Shown here: in pieces, positions 1-5,190 of the stretch
Position numbering within the stretch: position 1 is the stretch's first letter
Layout: each line of letters opens with the position of its first letter
Program-made: the position numbers and the translations under genes
DNA from: DASWHK01 sp036398215
Lineage (GTDB): Bacteria; Acidobacteriota; UBA890
DNA length: 6,776 nt
Assembly (NCBI GenBank): GCA_036398215.1
Contig: DASWHK010000152.1
Location: 1 to 6,776, forward strand
Direction of reading: 5' to 3'
The notes under the pieces: generated by a model
Seen by the model: only the letters and a program-made list of their open reading frames with translations
What the model was told of the DNA's origin: nothing
Database searches by the model: none

Positions 1-206
1 TGAGCGGCCAGCGCCTCCCGGCCGTCGCGCTCGTAGGCATCGATCGCCGCCTGACCGTTGATCGCCAGCCCCTGGGCCACCAGCGGCCGCCAGCGCGACT
101 CCGCTTCGCCGGTCTGGGTAGTGACGGTCGAGACGACGAAGGCCGTGCCGACCAGCGCCATCGCCAGCCAGAACCAGATGAAGATCTTGAAGTAGAGGTT
201 GCGCAT
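1..206 (-). CDS. CpxA-like sensor histidine kinase, N-terminal fragment (cut by window edge)
   Basis: Inner-membrane sensor kinase, partner of the response regulator just upstream; only the first 68 residues are present. The protein starts MRNLYFKIFIWFWLAMALVG, a short basic cytoplasmic stretch followed by a hydrophobic segment (about residues 6-27) that should be the first membrane helix. The remainder (with EAESRWRPLVAQGL and DAYERDGREAL) looks like the beginning of a periplasmic sensor domain. The R-I-F-x-x-F-W-L-x-x-A-L pattern around the first helix matches E. coli CpxA as I remember it. The catalytic H-box, HAMP and ATPase domains lie outside the window, so kinase identity rests on gene order and the N-terminus. 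The ATG lies 12 bp after the regulator stop with no strong Shine-Dalgarno sequence, so translation is probably coupled to the regulator. The alternative, another membrane protein downstream of a regulator, is less likely. Confidence 0.8.
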   Translation of the reverse strand, partial: MRNLYFKIFIWFWLAMALVGTAFVVSTVTTQTGEAESRWRPLVAQGLAINGQAAIDAYERDGREALAA

Positions 207-218
207 CGGCGCAGGGCC

Positions 219-1022
219 CTAGCCGCCGGTCACGCCGCCGGTCTCGCCGGCGTCGCCGCCGTCGGTCTCGTCGGAGCGCGGCAATGAGTACAGGTACCCG
301 ACCTGGCGGATGGAGCGGATGCGCTCCATCCCGCCGACCCGATGGCCGAGCTTCTTGCGCAGGTTGCTGACGTGGACGTCGATGCTGCGGTCGTAGGGCG
401 AGTACTTGCGCCCGAGGACCTGCTCGACCAGGCTCTCGCGCGACATCACCCGGCCGGCATGGCGGAGGAGCACCTCGAGGACGTCGAACTCCATCGCCGT
501 CAGGCGCACCGGCAGGCCGTCGCGGGTAACCGTGCGCGAGCCGGTGTCGAGCTCGACGTCGCCGACGGCGATCTTTTCGCAAGGGGGATCGGCGCCGGCA
601 TCGGCGCGGGCGCGGCTGCGGCGCAGGATGGCGTGGATCCTGGCCACCAGCTCGCGCGGGTTGAAGGGCTTCGGTAGGTAGTCGTCGGCGCCGATCTCGA
701 GGCCGACGATGCGGTCGACGTCGTCGCCGCGCGCCGTCAGCATGAGCACCGGCACGTTCGACCTCGAGCGGATGCGGCGCAGCGCCTCGAAGCCGTTGAT
801 GCCCGGAAGCATCACGTCGAGGATGACCAGCGAGTAGTCGTTGGCGAGGGCGCGGTCGGCGCCGTGGTCACCGCTGCTCTCCGCCTCGATCGCGAAGCCT
901 TCCGACTCGAGGTACTCGCCGACTAGCTTGCAGAGCTCGACATCGTCGTCGATAACCAGGATCTTGTCGGTCGAGGTCTCGATGTCGCGGACGATTCTCT
1001 TGAGCTGATCGCGTTCGCTCAC
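219..1022 (-). CDS. CpxR-like response regulator (OmpR/PhoB family)
   Basis: DNA-binding response regulator of a two-component system. Numbered from the GTG start (267 residues), the receiver domain spans about 20-140: acidic cluster DDD at 25-27, phosphoacceptor D69 in LVILDVMLP, T96 in LMLTARG, K118 in YLPKPF. The winged-helix effector spans about 150-248. The stretches GADDYLPKPFN, RELVARI.AILRRS, SRESL.EQVLG and DRSIDVHVSNLRKKL follow E. coli CpxR very closely, including the recognition-helix region, so this is CpxR-like rather than generic OmpR. A basic N-terminal extension of about 19 residues and a G/D/E/T-rich tail after the wing are additions not usual in CpxR. An in-frame ATG at 1029-1031 abuts the GAAGG sequence with no spacing, whereas GTG at 1020-1022 sits 9 nt from it, so I choose the GTG. 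It heads an operon with the sensor kinase and is probably self-regulated through the box at 1112-1126. Phosphorylation by the adjacent kinase is inferred. Confidence 0.92.
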   Translation of the reverse strand: MSERDQLKRIVRDIETSTDKILVIDDDVELCKLVGEYLESEGFAIEAESSGDHGADRALANDYSLVILDVMLPGINGFEALRRIRSRSNVPVLMLTARGDDVDRIVGLEIGADDYLPKPFNPRELVARIHAILRRSRARADAGADPPCEKIAVGDVELDTGSRTVTRDGLPVRLTAMEFDVLEVLLRHAGRVMSRESLVEQVLGRKYSPYDRSIDVHVSNLRKKLGHRVGGMERIRSIRQVGYLYSLPRSDETDGGDAGETGGVTGG

Positions 1023-1031
1023 GGCGGCCAT

Positions 1032-1036
1032 CCTTC
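1032..1036 (-). promoter_or_regulatory. Ribosome binding site deciding the regulator start
   Basis: On the minus strand, GAAGG is directly followed by ATGGCCGCC and then GTG. The distance to the GTG at 1022 is 9 nt, close to optimal. The ATG at 1031 has zero spacing and could not use this site. This favours GTG as the true start and removes three residues from the longer reading. Confidence 0.5.
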
Positions 1037-1079
1037 ATCCACCGTAGCACGCAGCCCCCTGAATTCCCCGAGGAAACCG

Positions 1080-1095
1080 GTTAAGAACTGTTAAG
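1080..1095 (-). promoter_or_regulatory. CTTAAC-N4-CTTAAC direct repeat, possible regulator site or promoter element
   Basis: On the minus strand CTTAAC occurs twice with a 4-nt spacer, so the repeat units are exactly 10 bp apart. On the plus strand the same bases read GTTAAG-AACT-GTTAAG. The site is embedded in an imperfect palindrome with CCGG ends (about 1077-1099). Direct half-sites one helical turn apart are typical for dimers of OmpR-family regulators. The element lies between the CpxR-like box and the regulator gene, so it could also overlap the promoter; one unit is close enough to a weak -10 to be considered. I cannot assign it to a protein. Confidence 0.35.
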
Positions 1096-1111
1096 CCGGG
1101 CGGCGGCGAGC

Positions 1112-1126
1112 TTTACAAATATTTAC
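1112..1126 (-). promoter_or_regulatory. CpxR-box: GTAAA-N5-GTAAA
   Basis: The minus strand reads GTAAATATTTGTAAA: two identical GTAAA half-sites separated by 5 nt, a perfect match to the consensus known for E. coli CpxR. It stands out as the most AT-rich point of a very GC-rich region. It lies 90 bp upstream of the regulator start and points towards that gene, the position and direction expected for autoregulation. The encoded regulator keeps the CpxR-like DNA-binding stretch, which makes site and protein consistent with each other. Binding itself is inferred. The transporter start is 335 bp away on the other side, so direct control of that operon from this site is less certain. Confidence 0.65.
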
Positions 1127-1139
1127 CCGCCGCTGACGG

Positions 1140-1153
1140 ACGCTGAACAGCGT
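1140..1153. repeat. Short palindrome ACGCTG-AA-CAGCGT
   Basis: Two perfectly complementary 6-nt arms surround AA, extendable by one G-T and one G-C pair. The left arm also overlaps a direct repeat, CGCTGA-CGGA-CGCTGA (1131-1146), again with 10-bp spacing. It sits just beyond the CpxR-like box on the transporter side and could be an operator half-site pair. No known binding protein is recognised. Confidence 0.3.
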
Positions 1154-1160
1154 TCGGCGG

Positions 1161-1284
1161 CATGATTGCGTCTCATGTCAGAGGCGGTCGAGCGGGCCGT
1201 CCGCGGCGCAAGTCGGTCGATGCTAATGGGAGCGGCAAAGACCGGCGAATCGCCGCCGGCCGTCCCCGCTCGGGCGCCGGACAC
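1161..1284. other. Non-coding part of the divergent intergenic region
   Basis: No credible gene is seen here. Short open frames run through it on both strands, but they are arginine/glycine/proline-rich and lack ribosome binding sites or recognisable motifs. Small inverted repeats are present: CATGA/TCATG with a 7-nt loop (1161-1177) and CGGCGA-A-TCGCCG (1243-1255). The octamer GGCCGTCC occurs twice (1195-1202 and 1258-1265). CCGTCCCC at 1260-1267 is complementary to GGGGACGG at 1338-1345, inside the loop of the downstream hairpin. Any of these may be chance in such GC-rich DNA. Confidence 0.4.
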
Positions 1285-1392
1285 GAACGAAGGAAGGGGC
1301 GCGTCCGCACCGACGGCGGTGTTGCCGCTGATTTCAAGGGGACGGATCGGGGGGCACCGGCGGGAGTCGGTCCGCGCCCCATTCCTTCGTTC
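1285..1392. repeat. Large imperfect inverted repeat (potential 108-nt hairpin)
   Basis: The left arm 1285-1303 pairs with the right arm 1373-1392. An 11-bp perfect stem (GAACGAAGGAA with TTCCTTCGTTC) is followed by a one-base bulge (A1381) and a perfect 8-bp stem (GGGGCGCG with CGCGCCCC). Pairing continues inward after a small internal loop with ACCGAC/GTCGGT (1309-1314 with 1366-1371), then CGGTG/CACCG (1317-1321 with 1355-1359). That gives 30 Watson-Crick pairs and a loop of about 33 nt. It contains no gene and no T-tract, so it is not a standard terminator. It could be a MITE- or REP-like non-autonomous element with terminal inverted repeats, a structured RNA, or an operator region. No obvious target-site duplication flanks it. 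Its right end touches a candidate -10 element of the transporter operon. Confidence 0.6.
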
Positions 1393-1401
1393 TGCTAGAC
1401 T
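1393..1401 (+). promoter_or_regulatory. Candidate extended -10 element (TGCTAGACT) for the ABC operon
   Basis: TGC followed by TAGACT gives an extended -10 with 4 of 6 matches to TATAAT, 59 bp before the ATPase start codon. No convincing -35 is visible at the usual distance; that position is taken by the right arm of the large inverted repeat. If real, the inverted repeat would lie upstream of the transcript rather than in it, and could affect promoter access. Confidence 0.3.
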
Positions 1402-1406
1402 TTCAC

Positions 1407-1423
1407 CGGCGTGATCAACGCCG
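1407..1423 (+). repeat. Small palindrome in the ABC operon leader
   Basis: CGGCGT and ACGCCG form a perfect 6-bp inverted repeat around the 5-nt centre GATCA. It lies at or just after the expected transcription start for the candidate -10 at 1396-1401, a position suitable for an operator or a short leader hairpin. No regulator is identified. Confidence 0.3.
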
Positions 1424-1460
1424 CCACCATCCCCGCCTTCCCCCGGAAACGAAGCGCACC

Positions 1461-2264
1461 ATGAGCGAACAAGGGCTCGCCGAGCCGCAGGAAATGACGA
1501 CTCCGTCCGCCGAGCCGGCGATCATCGAGTGCAAGAAGCTCGGCAAGACCTACAAGAGCGGCAAGCTCGAGGTGCAGGCCCTCAAGGGAGTCGATCTCGT
1601 CGTGCGGCGCAACGAGTTCGTCGCCATCATGGGGCCGTCGGGCTCCGGCAAGTCGACGCTGATGAACCTGCTGGGCTGCCTCGATACGCCGTCGTTCGGC
1701 TCCTACCGGCTCAACAGGACCGAGGTCGCGAACCTCGATGACGACGAGCTCGCCGCGGTGCGCAACCGCGAGATCGGCTTCGTGTTCCAGACCTTCAACC
1801 TGCTGGCCCGCACCACGGCGCTGCACAACGTCGAGCTGCCGCTGATCTACGCCGGCATGTCGGCGCGCAAGCGCCACGAGAAGGCCATGCAGGCGCTCGA
1901 GCGGGTCAGCCTGGGGGATCGCTGGGACCACCGCCCCAGCGAGCTGTCGGGCGGCGAGCGTCAGCGAGTGGCCGTGGCCCGCGCCCTGGTCAACGACCCG
2001 GCGATCGTGCTGGCCGACGAGCCCACCGGCAACCTCGACTCGCGGACCTCCTGGGAGATCATGAACCTGTTGGTCGAGCTGCACCGCAGCGGCCAGACGA
2101 TCATCGTGGTCACCCACGAAGACGACATCGCCCGCTACGCCCACCGCATCGTGCGGGTGCTCGACGGTCACATCGTCTCCGACCAGACCCAGACGCCGGT
2201 GATCCCCGAGCCGCCGCCATCGAGGGACGAGGAACGCGAGGCGGCGGCGACAGAGAGCGCGTAG
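1461..2264 (+). CDS. ABC transporter ATP-binding protein (LolD/MacB class)
   Basis: Cytoplasmic ATPase subunit of an ABC transporter, 267 residues. Visible motifs: Walker A GPSGSGKST at 58-66, Q-loop Q110 in FVFQTFNLL, signature LSGGERQRVAVARAL from 162, Walker B IVLADEP with catalytic E187, D-loop NLDS at 191-194 and switch H219 in VVTHE. The residues after the Q-loop (FNLL.RTTALHNVELPL) and ADEPTGNLDS are typical of the LolD/MacB/FtsE group, which powers mechanotransmission-type permeases that move substrates across or out of the envelope rather than importing them. About 20 N-terminal residues precede the first strand and a proline/acidic tail follows residue 248, both somewhat longer than in LolD. 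ATG at 1461 is used; its Shine-Dalgarno is weak (GGAAA/GAAG). The ATG at residue 12 has its AGGA almost touching it and is less likely. The permease follows after 64 bp on the same strand, so the two probably form one transporter. The substrate cannot be told. Confidence 0.92.
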   Translation: MSEQGLAEPQEMTTPSAEPAIIECKKLGKTYKSGKLEVQALKGVDLVVRRNEFVAIMGPSGSGKSTLMNLLGCLDTPSFGSYRLNRTEVANLDDDELAAVRNREIGFVFQTFNLLARTTALHNVELPLIYAGMSARKRHEKAMQALERVSLGDRWDHRPSELSGGERQRVAVARALVNDPAIVLADEPTGNLDSRTSWEIMNLLVELHRSGQTIIVVTHEDDIARYAHRIVRVLDGHIVSDQTQTPVIPEPPPSRDEEREAAATESA

Positions 2265-2328
2265 CGTCGCTCGCCACGGCGTCCCCTACCGCACTCCCTC
2301 ACCTCCCCGGAGAAAACGAGCGTCGCCG

Positions 2329-4746
2329 ATGGGAATCTTCCTGCAAGACGTGAAGTACGCGCTGCGCACCCTGCGCAACAGCCCCAGCCTCACGGCCGCC
2401 GCGTTGCTGACGCTGGCGATCGGCATCGGCGCCAACACGGCGATGTTCAGCCTGGTCGACGGCGTCCTGCTGCGCCCTTTCCCCTACTCCGATCCCGAGC
2501 GCCTGGTCTTCATCTGGGACAGCAACCCCGGGCAAGGCTGGGACAGGTTCTCCGTTTCGCCGCCGAACTTCATCGACTACCGCGACCAGGCGACGGTGTT
2601 CGACTCGATGTCGGCCTACTACTCGACGACCGTCACGCTGACCGGCGTCGACGAGCCGGAGCGCATTCCGGCGGCCCGCGTCGGCCCGGACTACTTCCAG
2701 ACCTTCGGCATCGCGCCGCAGATCGGCCGCGCCTTCGCGCCCGAGGACAACGAGCCGGGCAACACGGGGGTCGTCATCCTCTCCGATCGACTGTGGGCGC
2801 GCCGCTTCGCCTCCGACCCGGCAATCCTCGGCCGGCAGATCACGATCGACGGCTACCCGGCGACGATCGTCGGCGTCTTCACCGAGCGAACCGACGCCCC
2901 CGCCGCCGCCGACATGTGGTTGCCTGAGGATCTCAGCGAGGACAACCTCGGCGGCCGCGGCGCCCACTACTTCGCCGTCGTGGCCCGCCTGGCCCCCGGG
3001 ATCGGTCTCGAGCGGGCCAACGACGACATTCGCCAGATCGCCGAGCGGCTCGCCGCCGAGTATCCGGACAGCAACTTCGGCTGGACGGCGCTGGTCAGCT
3101 CGCTGCACGAGGACCGCGTCGGCGGCGCGCGCGGCTCGTTGATGGTGCTGACGGCGGCGGTGGCGCTGGTGCTGCTGATCGCCTGCGCCAACATCGCCAA
3201 CCTGTTGCTGGCGCGGGCGACACATCGTGATCGGGAGATCGCCCTCCGGGTGGCGCTGGGCGCGGGTCGCGGGCGGATCTTCGCCCAGGTGCTCAGCGAG
3301 AGCGTCGTGATGGCGTTGATCGGCGGCGGCCTCGGCATCGCCGTCGCCGCCGGGATCATGGGAGCCGTCACCCGCCTCGCCCCCGGCAGCCTGCCGCGCC
3401 TCGACCAGGTGGGCATCGACGGCCGCGTATTGGGGTTCACGCTGATCGTTTCGGCGGCCACGGGCCTGCTGTTCGGGATGGTGCCGGCGGCGCAGAGCGC
3501 ACGGGCCGACCTCGTCCAGTCCCTCAAGGAGCGCAGCCGCACGGGCCGTCCCGGTAGGAACGGCGTCCGGGGGGCGCTGGTGGTCGCGGAGGTGGCGCTG
3601 GCGCTGGTGGTCGTGGCCGGCGCTGGCCTCCTCGCCCGTAGCCTCTGGCAACTGCAGGCGGTCGACCCCGGCTTTTCGATCCACAACCGGGTGACCGCCC
3701 GCATCAGCCTTCCCGGGGCTCTGTACCCCGAGCTGGAGCGACGCATCCAGTTCTTCGACCAGCTCACCGAGCGCGTGTCCGGCCTCCCGGGCGTCACCGC
3801 CGTCGGCCTTGCGAGCGGCCTGCCCATGGGAGGCTATAACTTCATCATCAGCTTCACGGTCGAGGGGCGACCGGATCCGCCACCCGATCAAGAGCCGAGC
3901 GGCCATCTCCGCATCGTGAGCCCCGGCTACTTCGAGGCCATCGGCCTGCCGCTGCTGCAAGGCCGCGACTTCAACGACAGCGACCGGAGGGACTCGGGCC
4001 CAGCAGTCGTGATCAGCAAGCGACTCGCCGATCTCCACTTCCCCGAGGGCGATCCCATCGGCCAGCGCCTGCGCATCGGGTATGGCGCCAGCCGCGACGA
4101 CGACAGGGTCCGCGAGATCGTCGGCATCGTCGGGGACGCACGCCTCGGCGGCCTGTCCGTGGATCCGTTGCCCGCCTACTACCTGACCTACCGGCAACTG
4201 CCCGAGAGCGCGATGGACATCGTGGTGAGCGCCGCGGGCGATGCGACGGCGACGATCGCGGCGCTCCGCCGTGAGGTCTCGGCGCTCGACGCCGACATCC
4301 CGGTCTACCAGGTGCAGACCCTGGAGGAGCGGGTCCTGGACAGCGCCGCACCGCAGCAGTTCCGGGCCGCGCTGGTGGGCTCGTTCGCGGCGGTGGCGCT
4401 GTTGCTGGCCTGCGTCGGCATCTACGGCGTCATGGCCCACTCGGTGGCGCAGCGCACCCGCGAGCTCGGGATCCGCCTGGCTCTGGGGGCCGATCGCGGC
4501 ACGGTGCTGGGCCTCGTGTTGCGCCGCGGCCTGGCGCTCGCCGGCATGGGGATCGGCCTCGGGCTGGTGATCTCGACCGCCGCCAACCGTTTTCTCGCCA
4601 GCCTGCTGTTCGGCGTCGCGCCCACCGACCCACTGACCTACGCGGCCGTCGCCGCTTTGCTGCTGGCGGTCTCCTTGCTCGCCTGCTACCTGCCCGCGCG
4701 GCGTGCCACGCGTGTAGATCCCACCGTCGCGATGCGCGCCGAGTAA
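2329..4746 (+). CDS. MacB/FtsX-type ABC permease, ADOP family
   Basis: Inner-membrane permease with a duplicated architecture, 805 residues, the usual length for acidobacterial duplicated orphan permeases. Order: conserved amphipathic start (QDVKYALRTLRNSPSLTAAA), membrane helix 1 about 22-44 ending in the family hallmark GANTAMFSLVDGVLLRPFPY, MacB periplasmic core domain about 50-240, FtsX helices near 271-295, 325-345 and 368-390. A second half then follows: helix near 416-440, second periplasmic domain about 445-660 (including GYFEAIGLPLLQGRDF), and FtsX helices near 683-705, 728-750 and 771-795. It ends PARRATRVDPTVAMRAE, the standard FtsX-type ending. MacB itself fuses an ATPase to a single such unit; here the ATPase is a separate gene just upstream. 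ADOP proteins are usually described as lacking a neighbouring ATPase, so this pairing is notable. No membrane-fusion protein gene is in the window. ATG at 2329 is supported by the conserved N-terminus, although its GGAG (2309-2312) is 16 nt away. Confidence 0.92.
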   Translation: MGIFLQDVKYALRTLRNSPSLTAAALLTLAIGIGANTAMFSLVDGVLLRPFPYSDPERLVFIWDSNPGQGWDRFSVSPPNFIDYRDQATVFDSMSAYYSTTVTLTGVDEPERIPAARVGPDYFQTFGIAPQIGRAFAPEDNEPGNTGVVILSDRLWARRFASDPAILGRQITIDGYPATIVGVFTERTDAPAAADMWLPEDLSEDNLGGRGAHYFAVVARLAPGIGLERANDDIRQIAERLAAEYPDSNFGWTALVSSLHEDRVGGARGSLMVLTAAVALVLLIACANIANLLLARATHRDREIALRVALGAGRGRIFAQVLSESVVMALIGGGLGIAVAAGIMGAVTRLAPGSLPRLDQVGIDGRVLGFTLIVSAATGLLFGMVPAAQSARADLVQSLKERSRTGRPGRNGVRGALVVAEVALALVVVAGAGLLARSLWQLQAVDPGFSIHNRVTARISLPGALYPELERRIQFFDQLTERVSGLPGVTAVGLASGLPMGGYNFIISFTVEGRPDPPPDQEPSGHLRIVSPGYFEAIGLPLLQGRDFNDSDRRDSGPAVVISKRLADLHFPEGDPIGQRLRIGYGASRDDDRVREIVGIVGDARLGGLSVDPLPAYYLTYRQLPESAMDIVVSAAGDATATIAALRREVSALDADIPVYQVQTLEERVLDSAAPQQFRAALVGSFAAVALLLACVGIYGVMAHSVAQRTRELGIRLALGADRGTVLGLVLRRGLALAGMGIGLGLVISTAANRFLASLLFGVAPTDPLTYAAVAALLLAVSLLACYLPARRATRVDPTVAMRAE

Positions 4747-4885
4747 ACACGTTCGGAACCGCAGCCGCGATGGCCGTGGGAAAGGCAGGTGCTGCGGCGG
4801 CAGGCCCTGGCCAGCGCCCAACGGCCGGCAAGCAGCCCCGGCGGGCGTGTCCTACACTTCTCCGGTACCGCCACGGAGAACGACC
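4747..4885 (+). promoter_or_regulatory. Intergenic region with candidate -10 (TACACT) before the GYD gene
   Basis: The 139 bp between the permease stop and the GYD start contain no credible gene. TACACT at 4853-4858 (4 of 6 matches to TATAAT) lies 27 bp before the start codon and could begin a separate short-leader transcript. No -35 is evident. CCGCAGC at 4759-4765 and GCTGCGG at 4791-4797 are complementary and could form a weak hairpin after the permease gene, without a T-tract. Whether the GYD gene is a new operon or read through from the ABC genes cannot be decided. Confidence 0.3.
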
Positions 4886-5179
4886 ATGCATACGTTCATC
4901 GCCCTGCTCGACTTCACCGACCAGGGGATCCACAACATCAAGGACTCGCCGCACCGTGCCGATCACTTCGCGGAGGTCGCCGAGCGCGCCGGGGCGCGCG
5001 TCAAGGACGTCTACTGGACGCTCGGCAACCACGACGGCGTGCTGATCATCGAGGCCCCCGACGACGAGACGGCGGCGGCCGTGCTGCTGTCGCTGGGGGC
5101 GAGCGGCAACGTCCGCGTCAAGACGCTGCGCGCCTTCGAATGGGCGGACTTCCAGTCGGTCCTCGACCAGCTCTCGTAG
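4886..5179 (+). CDS. GYD domain-containing protein
   Basis: Small, probably cytoplasmic protein of 97 residues made entirely of one GYD domain, a family of unknown biochemical function with a ferredoxin-like-sized fold. The family pattern is clear: MHTFIALLDFTDQGIHNIKD, then RADHFAEVAERAGARVKDVYWTLG, EAPDDETAAAVLLSLG and GNVRVKTLRAF near the end. At the position where I recall the family having G-x-Y-D, this protein has G-N-H-D, so the tyrosine is replaced by histidine. No signal peptide or membrane segment is visible. The start is ATG 4886, with GGAG at 4875-4878 spaced 7 nt; an upstream in-frame ATG at 4847 adds 13 unrelated residues and lacks a good ribosome site. The stop codon overlaps the Shine-Dalgarno sequence of the following membrane-protein gene, so the two are co-translated. 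A role as a small sensor or accessory factor for that exporter is only a guess. Confidence 0.88.
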   Translation: MHTFIALLDFTDQGIHNIKDSPHRADHFAEVAERAGARVKDVYWTLGNHDGVLIIEAPDDETAAAVLLSLGASGNVRVKTLRAFEWADFQSVLDQLS

Positions 5180-5183
5180 GAGG
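5178..5183 (+). promoter_or_regulatory. Perfect Shine-Dalgarno AGGAGG overlapping the GYD stop codon
   Basis: AGGAGG begins inside the TAG stop codon (5177-5179) of the GYD gene and lies 7 nt before GTG 5191. It is the strongest ribosome binding site in the window. It identifies the GTG as the start of the membrane-protein gene and indicates translational coupling of the two genes. Confidence 0.75.
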
Positions 5184-5190
5184 CTCGTGG

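Noticed and set aside
1101..1132. CGGCGG/CCGCCG arms flanking the GTAAA repeat as a hairpin
   Set aside because: The arms are simple GC triplet repeats common in this composition, with a 20-nt loop; the direct repeat in the centre explains the region better.
1285..1392. Large inverted repeat as an insertion sequence or intrinsic terminator
   Set aside because: There is no transposase frame inside, no visible target-site duplication and no T-tract after the stem, so neither label can be supported; only an unexplained inverted repeat is claimed.
1162..1414. Short frames (69-82 codons) in the divergent intergenic region
   Set aside because: Their translations are R/G/P/A-rich on both strands, with no ribosome sites. 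They run through a long inverted repeat whose base pairing better explains the sequence.
1395..2171. Minus-strand 258-codon frame opposite the ATPase gene
   Set aside because: It shadows a gene with all ABC ATPase motifs, has no recognisable motif, and extends into the non-coding inverted-repeat side without a ribosome binding site.
4759..4797. CCGCAGC/GCTGCGG as a terminator for the ABC operon
   Set aside because: The loop is 25 nt and no T-tract follows; a 7-bp GC match at this distance is easily chance.
2299..4821. An 840-codon open frame on the minus strand opposite the permease
   Set aside because: It is the mirror of a strongly biased high-GC coding frame. Its translation is rich in H, Q, R, A, G and D without domains or membrane logic, while the plus-strand frame is a full, recognisable ADOP permease.
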